This document shows, one piece after another, positions 8,400-16,517 of a DNA stretch of 64,000 nucleotides. A model generated the notes under the pieces. That model ran no database searches. It worked only from the letters and a program-made list of their open reading frames with translations, and had not been told where the DNA came from. The DNA lies in the NCBI RefSeq assembly GCF_034421375.1, contig NZ_CP139779.1:1922001-1986000 (forward strand), read 5' to 3'. The first letter of the stretch is position 1. Every line of letters starts with the position of its first letter. The stretch comes from Microbacterium invictum. GTDB lineage: Bacteria > Actinomycetota > Actinomycetes > Actinomycetales > Microbacteriaceae. The translations under genes were made by a program, and so were the position numbers.

Positions 8400-8405
8400 T
8401 AGCAT
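8400..8405 (+). promoter_or_regulatory. -10 box TAGCAT, leaderless promoter of the PAC2 gene
   Basis: TAGCAT ends 6 nt before ATG 8412. It faces away from the pepA promoter about 60 bases to its left. Confidence 0.55.
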
Positions 8406-8411
8406 GGAGCC

Positions 8412-9332
8412 ATGCCTTACGCCGGTCCTCTCTACGAGCGCTCGGTCTCCGCCCCGACTGTGCCGGCGGGCCTTCCGCTTGTGATCGCCCTCACCGGCTT
8501 CACCGACGCCGGGGGAGCGGTGGCTCGCCTGATCGAGTACATCCGCGACGATCTGGACCCCATCCCGCTGGCCGTCTTCTCCAACGACGTGCTGCTCGAC
8601 TACCGTGCGCGCCGGCCGATCGTGACCTTCGAGGCCGATCACCTCACCGACTACCGTCCGCCGCGGCTGGAGCTCTCGCTCGCACACGACGCCCTGGGCA
8701 CGCCCTTCCTCGTCCTCGCCGGCTACGAGCCCGATTTCGCGTGGGAAGCGGTGTCGGATGCCGTGCTCGAACTCGCCGACACCTTCGCCGTAGCCTCTGT
8801 CACGTGGGTTCACGCGATCCCCATGCCGGTGCCGCACACGCGCCCGATCGGCACGACGGTCAGCGGCACCCGCAGCGAGCTGACCGAGGCGCACTCGGTG
8901 TGGCAGCCTCACACCCAGGTGCCGGCGACCGTCGCGCATCTGCTGGAGTACCGCTTCGCCGCCCGCGAAGCCGCCGTGTCGGGGTTCGTCCTGCTCGTGC
9001 CGCACTACCTCGCCGACACCGAGTACCCCGCCGCCGCGCTCGCGGGCCTCGACAGCATCGCGGTCGCGACCGGGCTCGTGTTCGACGGCGACGGTCTGCG
9101 CGAAGAGAACCGCGAATACCTGACGAAGGTCGAGGAGCAGGTCGCGGGCAGCGACGAGCTGTCGCGGATGCTCCAGGGACTCGAAGAGCGCTACGACGCC
9201 TACATGGCGGGCGCGACGAACGCGACGCCCATCCTGCACACCGGCGACCTCCCGAGCGCGGACGAGCTCGCGGCGGAGCTGGAGCGATTCCTGGCGTCCC
9301 GGCCGAACAGCGACGAGGACAAGCGCCCCTGA
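8412..9332 (+). CDS. PAC2 family protein
   Basis: A 306-residue soluble protein with the PAC2 (proteasome assembly chaperone-like) fold: PLVIALTGFTDAGGAVARLI near the N-terminus, PFLVLAGYEPDFAW, and GFVLLVPHYLADTEYPAAAL in the middle, then an acidic helical C-terminus. Family members are common in actinobacteria; the bacterial role is not established. It precedes the sigma factor gene by 237 bases. A TAGCAT box 6 nt before the ATG suggests a leaderless transcript. Confidence 0.9.
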   Translation: MPYAGPLYERSVSAPTVPAGLPLVIALTGFTDAGGAVARLIEYIRDDLDPIPLAVFSNDVLLDYRARRPIVTFEADHLTDYRPPRLELSLAHDALGTPFLVLAGYEPDFAWEAVSDAVLELADTFAVASVTWVHAIPMPVPHTRPIGTTVSGTRSELTEAHSVWQPHTQVPATVAHLLEYRFAAREAAVSGFVLLVPHYLADTEYPAAALAGLDSIAVATGLVFDGDGLREENREYLTKVEEQVAGSDELSRMLQGLEERYDAYMAGATNATPILHTGDLPSADELAAELERFLASRPNSDEDKRP

Positions 9333-9434
9333 CGGCGTCCGAGGGAATTCCCCTCCCTCTCGCGTCGTTGTCTCCTGAGGGTGCGTCCGGGGATTCGTGG
9401 GGTGTACGGATGCGGACCGCCCGGACAGATGTGA

Positions 9435-9460
9435 GACAATGGACGTTCTGACCCATTGTC
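9435..9460. other. 8-bp perfect inverted repeat upstream of sigA
   Basis: GACAATGG (9435-9442) and CCATTGTC (9453-9460) are separated by 10 nt, a spacing close to one helical turn between half-site starts. It lies about 110-135 bases before the sigA start. It could be an operator or an RNA hairpin; the protein that might bind it is unknown. Confidence 0.5.
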
Positions 9461-9496
9461 GTCCCCCGTCCGCTGCCCTGCGTACGGGAACGGGAC

Positions 9497-9502
9497 TTGA
9501 CA
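9497..9502 (+). promoter_or_regulatory. TTGACA -35-like hexamer upstream of sigA
   Basis: An exact TTGACA lies 67 bases before the sigA start. No good -10 box sits 16-18 nt downstream (the nearest, TAGTGT at 9513, is too close), so the assignment is weak. Confidence 0.3.
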
Positions 9503-9569
9503 AGGGTCTTACTAGTGTCCGAAAGATACCGCCGCGGCGCTCCGCGTTCGTGACGGTGAAAGGCGAACC

Positions 9570-10931
9570 GTGACCGCAGGCACGAAGACGACGAACCGCA
9601 GCACCAAGGACACCGACACCGCCGACACGGTCGAGGAGGTCGAGACCGCCACCGCGGCGCCCGCGAAGAAGCGGCCGGCTGCGAAGAAGGCTCCCGCCAA
9701 GAAGCCCGCCGCCAAGGCTCCGGCCAAGGGCGCCAAGAAGACCGACGCCGACGACGTCGACGACGAGATGGACGACGTCGAGCTTGACGCCGATGACGAG
9801 GTCTCGGGCGACGACATCGATGACACCGACGAGACCGACGCCGAGGCGGACGCCCCGGCCCCGAAGGCGGCGGCCGCCGCCACGACCGAGGGGGAGTCGG
9901 AAGAGGACGAGGAGGAGAACACCAAGCCGGTGTTCGCCGAGCCGCTTCCCACGGGCGCCATCGTCATCTCCAACGACGAGGACGACATCCCCGTCTACTC
10001 GACGCAGATCACCGGCGCGACCGCCGACCCGGTCAAGGACTACCTGAAGCAGATCGGCAAGGTGCCGCTGCTGAATGCGGCCGAAGAGGTCGAGCTGGCG
10101 ATGCGGATCGAGGCGGGTCTGTTCGCCGAGGAGAAGCTGTCCCACATGTCGGCGGCCGAGAAGGCGTCGCAGCTGGGTCTCGACCTGCAATGGGTCGCGC
10201 GTGACGGTCAGCGCGCCAAGAGCCACCTGCTCGGCGCCAACCTGCGCCTCGTGGTCTCTCTGGCCAAGCGCTACACGGGCCGCGGGATGCAGTTCCTCGA
10301 CCTGATCCAGGAGGGCAACCTCGGTCTCATCCGCGCGGTCGAGAAGTTCGACTACACCAAGGGATTCAAGTTCTCCACCTACGCGACGTGGTGGATCCGT
10401 CAGGCGATCACGCGCGCCATGGCCGACCAGGCCCGGACGATCCGTATCCCCGTGCACATGGTCGAGGTCATCAACAAGCTCGCCCGCGTGCAGCGGCAGA
10501 TGCTCCAGGACCTGGGTCGCGAACCCACGCCCGAGGAGCTCAGCCGCGAGCTGGACATGACCCCCGAGAAGGTCATCGAAGTGCAGAAGTACGGCCGCGA
10601 GCCGATCTCGCTGCACACTCCGCTCGGTGAGGACGGCGACAGCGAGTTCGGCGACCTGATCGAGGACACCGAGGCCGTGGTCCCGGCCGACGCCGTGGGC
10701 TTCACCATGCTGCAGCGCCAGCTCGAGTCGCTGCTGGACTCGCTGAGCGAGCGCGAGGCGGGCGTCATCCGCATGCGCTTCGGCCTCGGCGACGGCCAGC
10801 CGAAGACCCTCGACCAGATCGGCGACACGTTCGGGGTGACGCGCGAGCGCATCCGTCAGATCGAGTCGAAGACGATGGCAAAGCTCCGCCACCCGAGCCG
10901 TTCGCAGTCGCTGCGGGACTACCTTGAGTGA
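9570..10931 (+). CDS. sigA: Principal RNA polymerase sigma factor (sigma-70 group 1)
   Basis: Directs RNA polymerase to housekeeping promoters. The 453-residue protein has a low-complexity N-terminus (Lys/Ala repeats such as [12 protein letters not shown], then a strongly acidic stretch to about residue 120), region 1.2 ([16 protein letters not shown]), region 2 ([33 protein letters not shown]), region 3 and the region 4 helix-turn-helix ([20 protein letters not shown]). The Lys/Ala plus acidic extension is characteristic of HrdB/SigA in actinobacteria. GTG 9570 is preceded by AAAGGCG. The next gene follows after 12 bases and may be cotranscribed. Confidence 0.97.
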   Translation: MTAGTKTTNRSTKDTDTADTVEEVETATAAPAKKRPAAKKAPAKKPAAKAPAKGAKKTDADDVDDEMDDVELDADDEVSGDDIDDTDETDAEADAPAPKAAAAATTEGESEEDEEENTKPVFAEPLPTGAIVISNDEDDIPVYSTQITGATADPVKDYLKQIGKVPLLNAAEEVELAMRIEAGLFAEEKLSHMSAAEKASQLGLDLQWVARDGQRAKSHLLGANLRLVVSLAKRYTGRGMQFLDLIQEGNLGLIRAVEKFDYTKGFKFSTYATWWIRQAITRAMADQARTIRIPVHMVEVINKLARVQRQMLQDLGREPTPEELSRELDMTPEKVIEVQKYGREPISLHTPLGEDGDSEFGDLIEDTEAVVPADAVGFTMLQRQLESLLDSLSEREAGVIRMRFGLGDGQPKTLDQIGDTFGVTRERIRQIESKTMAKLRHPSRSQSLRDYLE

Positions 10932-10943
10932 GCGGTCGGACGC

Positions 10944-11642
10944 ATGACCGGTGAAGCGAACGACGGCAAGGCCCTCACGGTCACCGTCGACGGGGCTTCG
11001 TTCGCCCGAATCCCGATCCGTACGCGCGTCGTGATGCCGGGGGACGACCTCGATGCGTTCGTCTGCGAGTACGCCGCGAGCCTGGTCCGGCCCGATGATC
11101 TGCTGTTCGTGACCGAGAAGATCGTCGCGATCACCCAGGGTCGGTCGTACCCGCTGGACGAGATCCAGCCGCGACGGCTCGCCCGGTTCCTGTCGCGCTA
11201 CGTGACCCGGACCCCGCACGGGATCGGTCTGGGCATGCCCGAGACGATGGAGATGGCCCTCCGCGAGTGCGGCACCCCTCGCATCCTGCTCGCCGCCGCC
11301 GTCTCGGCGGTGACGAAGGTGTTCGGCCGGAAGGGCGACTTCTACCGGATCGCCGGCGACAGGGCGCGTGCGATCGACGGGCCCACCAGCGGCACCATCC
11401 CGCCGTACAACAAGGCCGTGGTGCTCGGGCCGGATCGCCCCCGCGAGGTGGCGAAGCGCGTGAAGGATCTTCTCGGAGGCGTTCCCGAGGTCGCGGTGGT
11501 CGACATCAACGACCTGGGTGGCAACATCCTCGGCTCGACCGTCGACAAGGCACGCGAGAAGCAGCTCGTGGCGATCCTGAAGGACAACCCGCTCGGCCAG
11601 GGTCACCAGTCGACCCCGCTCGGTATCATCCGCGCAGTCTGA
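10944..11642 (+). CDS. F420-0:L-glutamate ligase-like (CofE domain) protein
   Basis: A 232-residue protein related to the CofE/FbiB ligase domain that adds glutamate to coenzyme F420-0. Visible family segments are LVRPDDLLFVTEKIVAITQG near the N-terminus, SRYVTRTPHGIGLGMPETME, and VAVVDINDLGGNILGSTVD near the C-terminus. No other F420 gene lies in the window, and the protein lacks the nitroreductase half of FbiB, so its real substrate is uncertain; related orphan proteins occur beside sigA in Microbacteriaceae as far as I recall. It starts 12 bases after sigA and converges on the AEC permease gene. Confidence 0.75.
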   Translation: MTGEANDGKALTVTVDGASFARIPIRTRVVMPGDDLDAFVCEYAASLVRPDDLLFVTEKIVAITQGRSYPLDEIQPRRLARFLSRYVTRTPHGIGLGMPETMEMALRECGTPRILLAAAVSAVTKVFGRKGDFYRIAGDRARAIDGPTSGTIPPYNKAVVLGPDRPREVAKRVKDLLGGVPEVAVVDINDLGGNILGSTVDKAREKQLVAILKDNPLGQGHQSTPLGIIRAV

Positions 11643-11660
11643 CGCGGCGGACAGCGGCCC

Positions 11661-12581
11661 TCAGCCGAGGATCGCGGTCGCGGCCAGCAGCACCGGGATG
11701 CATCCGATCGTGGTGAGGAATACGGTATCCCGCGCGATCGCCTCACCGACGTCGAAGCGCTGGGCGTAGTTGAACACGTTCTGCGCGGTCGGAAGAGCGG
11801 CGAGCACGACGATGACGAGCACGTCGGCGCAGGGGAGCGCGAACACCACGGTTGCGACCACCCAGGCGATCGCCGGCATGACCAGCAGCTTCAGCGTCGA
11901 TGCGAGGATCACGTCGCGCCGTCGCCCGTGGGCTCCGAGGACGCGCTGCCCGTACAGCGACAGGCCGTAGCTGATGAGCAGCACCGGCACGCAGGCGTTC
12001 GCCACGAGCGCGGCCGGAGCCATGACGACCTCCGGGAGCTCGAGTCCGCTGATCGAGACCGCCGCGCCGAGCGCGGAGCCGATGACGATCGGATTGGTGA
12101 CGACGCGACCGACCGTCTTCCCGAACGACGAACGCCCGGATGTCACGGCATCGAGGATCGCCATCGTGATCGGCGTGAAGACCAGGAGCTGCAGGAGGAT
12201 GACCGGCGCCGGGAACGCCGCATCGCCCAGGAGGTAGAGCGAGAGGGGGATGCCGATGTTGTTGGAGTTCACCTGGCCTGCGCTCAGGCTCCCGATCGTC
12301 GTCTCGGCGACGGACCGGCGCCACACCAGGCGGGCGATGACGGCGTAGACCGCGATGACCGCCACGGCGGCGATCGCGGACACCGGCAGAAGCGACGAGA
12401 AGAGCGTTCGCACGTCGGCCTCGGCCAGGACGACGAAGAGCAGGAACGGCGACAGGACGAAGAAGGTCAGCCGTGCCAGGACCGGGCGCGCGTGCTCGCC
12501 GAGCAGGTTGATGCGCCCGAGGATGTAGCCGATGAGGATCGCGACACCCACCACGACGAAGCCGGTGAGAGCCGTGAGCAT
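11661..12581 (-). CDS. AEC family transporter (auxin efflux carrier fold)
   Basis: A 306-residue integral membrane permease with about ten hydrophobic helices arranged as two five-helix repeats, starting FVVVGVAILIGYILGRINLL. It has the QVNSNNIGIPLSLYLLGD segment typical of the AEC/MleP family. Bacterial members move malonate, malate or other organic acids, but the substrate cannot be read from the sequence. No metabolic partner is adjacent. The ATG carries a TAGCAT box 6 nt upstream. Confidence 0.9.
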   Translation of the reverse strand: MLTALTGFVVVGVAILIGYILGRINLLGEHARPVLARLTFFVLSPFLLFVVLAEADVRTLFSSLLPVSAIAAVAVIAVYAVIARLVWRRSVAETTIGSLSAGQVNSNNIGIPLSLYLLGDAAFPAPVILLQLLVFTPITMAILDAVTSGRSSFGKTVGRVVTNPIVIGSALGAAVSISGLELPEVVMAPAALVANACVPVLLISYGLSLYGQRVLGAHGRRRDVILASTLKLLVMPAIAWVVATVVFALPCADVLVIVVLAALPTAQNVFNYAQRFDVGEAIARDTVFLTTIGCIPVLLAATAILG

Positions 12582-12587
12582 CCCTCG

Positions 12588-12593
12588 ATGCTA
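12588..12593 (-). promoter_or_regulatory. -10 box TAGCAT, leaderless promoter of the AEC permease gene
   Basis: On the minus strand TAGCAT ends 6 nt before ATG 12581. Confidence 0.55.
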
Positions 12594-12607
12594 GTGCGGC
12601 CGAACTC

Positions 12608-14506
12608 TCACGCCGGTCGTACCCGGAGCCAGACGACGCCGTGCGCGGGGAGCATGAGCCCGCCCGTCAGGACGACGGGGGAGTGCGAGACGATGTCGCT
12701 GGCATCCGGTCGGAACCCCGAGAAGGTGTCCGGCTCGATCAGGACGGTGGAGTCGCCGACGTTGCCGAGCACGAGGACCGTCGATTCGACGTCCACGCGC
12801 TGGAAGCCGACGACCTGCGGAAAGGGAGTGCGGAACGGCACGAGCGGATTGCTCGCAGCGAACTCGGGGGAGCGCTGCCGGGCGTGGATGAGCGCCTGGA
12901 GCCGGGTGGCGATGCGTCCTGCGACGGTCGACAGATCGTGGCGGGAGGCGTAGGCGCGCTCGTCTCGTCGCGGGCGGTGCACCCAGCGGCTGTCATCGGC
13001 GTGGGCCGGGTCGTCCCGGTAGCCGTAGTCGTTGAGCTGACCGACCTCGTCGCCGAGGTAGATGAGCGGGATCCCGCCGCTGGAAAGGGCCAGAGCGTGG
13101 GCGAGGATGACGCGGTCCTCACCGCCGGGGTCCCCGGCCTCGATGCCTGCGAGAGAGGCCGTCGTGCCGGCGACACGGGCATCGCCGGTCTTCGGGTTCT
13201 CCTGGAAGGGCTCGCCGCGCGAGAAGGTGCCCTCGAACCTTCCGACGTAGAAGTCGTTGAGGAACCGCCGATGCGGGTAGCCGTCGATGCCGAGCTCGGC
13301 CGCGTCCTCGTCGGCGAAGGTCCAGCCGATGTCGTCGTGGCTGCGGACGTAGTTCACCCACGACGTCCCGGGCGGCAGCGCGTGGCGCTCCTCGAGCGCC
13401 TTCTGCAGCAGCCGGGCATCGCGGGTGGCGAGGGCTTCCCAGCCGAGCGCCATCTGCAGCGGGTTGTACGACAGCTGACACTCGTCGGGGGAGATGTACG
13501 TGATCACCTCGTCGGGGTGGACGATCGCCTCGGATTTGAACAGCACCGAGGGCGCCGCGAGTCGCAGGACCAGGTTGAACGCGCGCAGGAGCAGGTGGGC
13601 CTCGGGAAGCGACTCGCAGAGCGTCCCCAGGCGCTTCCAGATGAACGCGACGGCGTCCATGCGAAGCACCTCGACGCCCTGGTTGGCGAGGAACATCATC
13701 TCCTGCGCCATGGCCCGGAACACCCGGGGGTTGGCATAGTTGAGGTCCCACTGGAAGTGGTAGAAGGTCGCCCAGATCCAACGCCCGTCGGGCAGCTGCA
13801 CGAACGCGCCCGGGTGGTCGTCGGGGAAGATCTCGCGCACGGTCTCCTCGTACCGGTCCGGCATCGTGCGGTCGGGGAAGATGAGGTAGAAGTCCTCGTA
13901 GTCGGGGTCGCCCGCGACGGCCTTTCGGGCCCACTCGTGCTCATTGCTGGTGTGGTTGAAGATGAAGTCGAGCACCAGCGAGATGCCCGCCGCGCGGAGG
14001 TCGGCCGACAGGGCGGCCAGATCGGCCATCGTCCCGAGCGGCGGGTCGACCTTGCGATAGCTCGAGACCGCATAGCCGCCGTCGTTGTTGCCCTCGGGGG
14101 AGTCGAAAAGTGGCATGAGGTGCAGGTACGTCAGCCCCAGCTCCTGGAAGTACGGGATCTGCGCGCGGATCCCGGCGAGGGTGCCGGCATAGCGGTCGAC
14201 GTAGCAGACGCCTCCCAGCATCCGCTCCGACAGGAACCAGTTCGGGTGCGCCGTGCGCTGGGCGTCGAGCTGCTTCAGCTCCGTCGGTCGATCGCGCCAC
14301 CCCGCGGCGGCCGCCGCGATCACCTCGGCGAGGGCCTCGCGTCCGTCGTCGCGATCGCCGTAGAGCTGCGCGAACAGGCCGTGAAGCTCGGGCAGCGTCG
14401 CCGTCAGACGTTCGTCGAAAGCGGGATCGGCATCTCCGAGGACGGCACGTGCAGCCGCCCGGGCGGCCTCGAGATCGAACGAGGGATCAGGACTGAGGCG
14501 TGTCAT
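12608..14506 (-). CDS. Amylosucrase (GH13_4)
   Basis: Predicted to build alpha-1,4-glucan from sucrose with release of fructose; cytoplasmic, with no signal peptide. The 632-residue length equals that of Neisseria amylosucrase. It has the helical N-domain, the YLHLMPLFDSPEGNNDGGYA strand, LVLDFIFNHTSNEHEW, nucleophile Asp (about 284, VLRMDAVAF), acid/base Glu (about 326, LFKSEAIV) and the third carboxylate in VRSHDDIGW (about 392). ATG 14506 has TGGAG 4 nt upstream; the ATG at 14518 has no ribosome site. It is not linked to sucrose or glycogen genes. Sucrose hydrolase and trehalose synthase-like GH13 enzymes are alternatives, but the motifs favour amylosucrase. Confidence 0.88.
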   Translation of the reverse strand: MTRLSPDPSFDLEAARAAARAVLGDADPAFDERLTATLPELHGLFAQLYGDRDDGREALAEVIAAAAAGWRDRPTELKQLDAQRTAHPNWFLSERMLGGVCYVDRYAGTLAGIRAQIPYFQELGLTYLHLMPLFDSPEGNNDGGYAVSSYRKVDPPLGTMADLAALSADLRAAGISLVLDFIFNHTSNEHEWARKAVAGDPDYEDFYLIFPDRTMPDRYEETVREIFPDDHPGAFVQLPDGRWIWATFYHFQWDLNYANPRVFRAMAQEMMFLANQGVEVLRMDAVAFIWKRLGTLCESLPEAHLLLRAFNLVLRLAAPSVLFKSEAIVHPDEVITYISPDECQLSYNPLQMALGWEALATRDARLLQKALEERHALPPGTSWVNYVRSHDDIGWTFADEDAAELGIDGYPHRRFLNDFYVGRFEGTFSRGEPFQENPKTGDARVAGTTASLAGIEAGDPGGEDRVILAHALALSSGGIPLIYLGDEVGQLNDYGYRDDPAHADDSRWVHRPRRDERAYASRHDLSTVAGRIATRLQALIHARQRSPEFAASNPLVPFRTPFPQVVGFQRVDVESTVLVLGNVGDSTVLIEPDTFSGFRPDASDIVSHSPVVLTGGLMLPAHGVVWLRVRPA

Positions 14507-14550
14507 GGCGCTCCACATCGACGGGGATCACGTGGATCGCATCGTATCGC

Positions 14551-15345
14551 TCACGTGGCGTCGGCCTGACACCTCGGACACCACCAGGTGCGCCGGCGGC
14601 CGGGATCATCCGGGACCTCGGCGGCGACCTCGATCCTCGTGCCGCACCGCAGACACGGACGACCCGCCCGACCCACGACCCAGTGCGTGGACCCCCGTGC
14701 GCGATTGCCGGTGGTCACCTGGTACATCGCGGGGACCGTGGCTGAGACGCGGAGACAGCGGGCCGCGAGGTCGACGAGCGCGGCGATGTCGGTCCTGCCG
14801 ATAGGCGCGAAAGGATGGATGCCGCGGAGGAAGGCGAGCTCGTTCACCCACAGGTTGCCGAGCCCGGCGAGGTTCGCCTGATCGAGAAGGGTGGCGACGG
14901 TCGGCCTGTCGGGCCGCCGTGACAGGCGTCGCGTCGCCTCCGCGGCATCCCAGTCCGCGCGAAGCGGGTCGGGACCGAGCCGCTCGCGAACAAGGCGTTC
15001 CTCGGCGGTGGGCGCGTGCTCCATGACCGGCACGTCGATGCCCCAGAGCGTCGCTCCGTCATCCAGGGCGAACCGGCAGCGCACACGATGCATCTCGGCG
15101 CGCGGGATCGGACGCCGGGTCACCGACCATGAGCCTTGCATCTTCAGATGGGTGTGCAGCGACCAGCCGTCGTCGAATCGTGTGAAGAGGTGCTTGCCGT
15201 GGGTGTCGTACGACACGATGCGTCGGCCGTCGAGTTTCGTCCCGGCTTGGCTGCCGGAGCGCAGTTCGCCCGCCACGATCGTCCGACCGGTCGACGCGGC
15301 GTGCAGGCGACGTGCCAATCGGTAGACGCTGTCACCCTCGGGCAT
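14551..15345 (-). CDS. nei: Formamidopyrimidine/endonuclease VIII-type DNA glycosylase
   Basis: Base-excision repair glycosylase/AP lyase for oxidised bases. The 264-residue protein begins MPEGDSVYRLA, placing the catalytic Pro2 and Glu3 at the N-terminus, has the conserved YDTHGKHLFTRF segment with the lysine of the active site, an H2TH region (LDQANLAGLGNLWVNELAFL) and a C-terminal zinc finger with C-x2-C (CLRCGT) and C-x2-C (CPRCQ). MPEGD rather than MPELPE marks the Nei rather than the Fpg branch. Start 15345 is fixed by the need for free Pro2 and by a TAGGGT box 7 nt upstream. Confidence 0.93.
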   Translation of the reverse strand: MPEGDSVYRLARRLHAASTGRTIVAGELRSGSQAGTKLDGRRIVSYDTHGKHLFTRFDDGWSLHTHLKMQGSWSVTRRPIPRAEMHRVRCRFALDDGATLWGIDVPVMEHAPTAEERLVRERLGPDPLRADWDAAEATRRLSRRPDRPTVATLLDQANLAGLGNLWVNELAFLRGIHPFAPIGRTDIAALVDLAARCLRVSATVPAMYQVTTGNRARGSTHWVVGRAGRPCLRCGTRIEVAAEVPDDPGRRRTWWCPRCQADAT

Positions 15346-15352
15346 CACGCAA

Positions 15353-15358
15353 ACCCTA
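15353..15358 (-). promoter_or_regulatory. -10 box TAGGGT, leaderless promoter of nei
   Basis: On the minus strand TAGGGT ends 7 nt before ATG 15345, the only start that leaves the catalytic proline at position 2. Confidence 0.6.
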
Positions 15359-15389
15359 GGCCCACCGGCGGACACCGAAGATATCACCG

Positions 15390-15403
15390 ATAATGCACAT
15401 TAT
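15390..15403. promoter_or_regulatory. AT-rich inverted repeat upstream of nei
   Basis: ATAATG-CA-CATTAT is an isolated 14-bp AT-rich imperfect palindrome in GC-rich DNA, centred about 50 bases upstream of the predicted nei transcription start. It looks like an operator half-site pair, but the regulator is unknown. Confidence 0.4.
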
Positions 15404-15461
15404 GTCAGTTCGAGCGTGACGGGCTCGAAACGACGCTCACAGCACGCTCCCCCGGGAAGGC

Positions 15462-16409
15462 TCAGCGATCCACCCGCACCGCGTCGTAATCGGTTGTGGG
15501 CGTCGGCGGGGTCCCGAACCGGGCGTTCGGCAGATAGAGATCCTGCCGGTACGCGGCCACCGTCGTCGGCACGCGGAATGCGTCGCTTGTGATGACGTTC
15601 TCGAGCGTGCCCGACCTGCCCTGGACATCGAGGCGGAACTCGGCGACCTGATTCAGCCTGTTCTGCACGACGTAGAGCGTGCGGTTGACGACCAGCAGGC
15701 CGTCGCCGTTCACCAGCGAGTATCCGCCCAGATCGACCGCAGTGGCGACGCCCGACTCGGGGTCGACGCGGAAGAGGGTGCCCGTGGCCGACTGGACGAC
15801 CAGCAGCGCCTGGCGATTCGGCGTCAGCGCGATGCCGTTGGCGTTGAAGCCCTCCTGCTGCACCCACTCCCCCGTGAGCGGCAGCGTGACGATCTCAGAA
15901 GGGTCGGGCAGATCGCCCGATCGCGGGATCGGGAGGAAGTACAGTTCCGCCGCCGACGAGTTGGTGAACCACGCGCCATCTCGTGTCAGGACGACGTCGT
16001 TGATGAACCCACCGGGCGCCGTGAGCTGGTACCGCGCAAGCTCTTCGCCGGTCGATGCATCGATGACGCGGGCGACACCCGTGGGTCCGCCGGAGATGAA
16101 CAGTCTTCCGCGCAGGTCGACCTTGAGCCCCGCGGCGGGGATGCCGGGACCCTCGCTGATGACCACGCCCTCGCCGGTGCGCACGTCGGCTGCGTAGATA
16201 TCACCGTCGACGAGCGAGCCGAAATAGGCGGTTCCACGATTGTCGATCGCGATGCCCTCGGGCTGGAACCCGTCGGGAAGCGGGATCTGGTCGACCGCCC
16301 CACCGCGAGAGGCCGGTGGGGCCGCGACCGCACCGGTCACAGGAAGTGCGGCGAGAAGCCCCGCGAGAGCGAAGGCAGGAAGGACGAGGGCGAAGCGTCG
16401 GCGCGTCAT
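15462..16409 (-). CDS. Secreted SMP-30/gluconolactonase-like beta-propeller protein
   Basis: A 315-residue exported protein: a Sec signal peptide (MTRRR, then LVLPAFALAGLLAALPVTG, cleavage near AVAAPP) followed by repeated beta-propeller strands of the type PEGIAIDNRGTAYFGSLVDG, LKVDLRGRLFISGG and GIALTPNRQALLVVQS. This is the SMP-30/gluconolactonase/LRE layout, but the metal ligands of true lactonases are not evident, so the activity is unknown. Similar proteins are sometimes mislabelled superoxide dismutase in databases. It is monocistronic, with a TAGCCT box 6 nt before the ATG. Confidence 0.85.
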   Translation of the reverse strand: MTRRRFALVLPAFALAGLLAALPVTGAVAAPPASRGGAVDQIPLPDGFQPEGIAIDNRGTAYFGSLVDGDIYAADVRTGEGVVISEGPGIPAAGLKVDLRGRLFISGGPTGVARVIDASTGEELARYQLTAPGGFINDVVLTRDGAWFTNSSAAELYFLPIPRSGDLPDPSEIVTLPLTGEWVQQEGFNANGIALTPNRQALLVVQSATGTLFRVDPESGVATAVDLGGYSLVNGDGLLVVNRTLYVVQNRLNQVAEFRLDVQGRSGTLENVITSDAFRVPTTVAAYRQDLYLPNARFGTPPTPTTDYDAVRVDR

Positions 16410-16415
16410 GGGCCA

Positions 16416-16421
16416 AGGCTA
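16416..16421 (-). promoter_or_regulatory. -10 box TAGCCT, leaderless promoter of the beta-propeller gene
   Basis: On the minus strand TAGCCT ends 6 nt before ATG 16409. Confidence 0.5.
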
Positions 16422-16517
16422 GGGTCGGTTCAGGGCACTGCGGGCCGAGATGAGAAAGGTCTCAGAGATGCCGGCGCGGCCTGGTTGACTGGGCAGAGCT
16501 GTCGAACGGGAGAACTG

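Noticed and set aside
9486..9520. SigR/ECF-type promoter (GGGAAC) before sigA
   Set aside because: GGGAAC is present at 9486, but no GTT/GTC -10 element lies at the expected 16-19 nt spacing.
8340..11606. Minus-strand open frame of 1088 codons across PAC2, sigA and the CofE-like gene
   Set aside because: It spans three well-recognised genes and their intergenic regions on the other strand; no family motif is visible.
15462..16409. Labelling the secreted beta-propeller a superoxide dismutase
   Set aside because: No Cu/Zn, Fe/Mn or Ni SOD metal-binding motif is present; the repeats are those of an SMP-30-like propeller.
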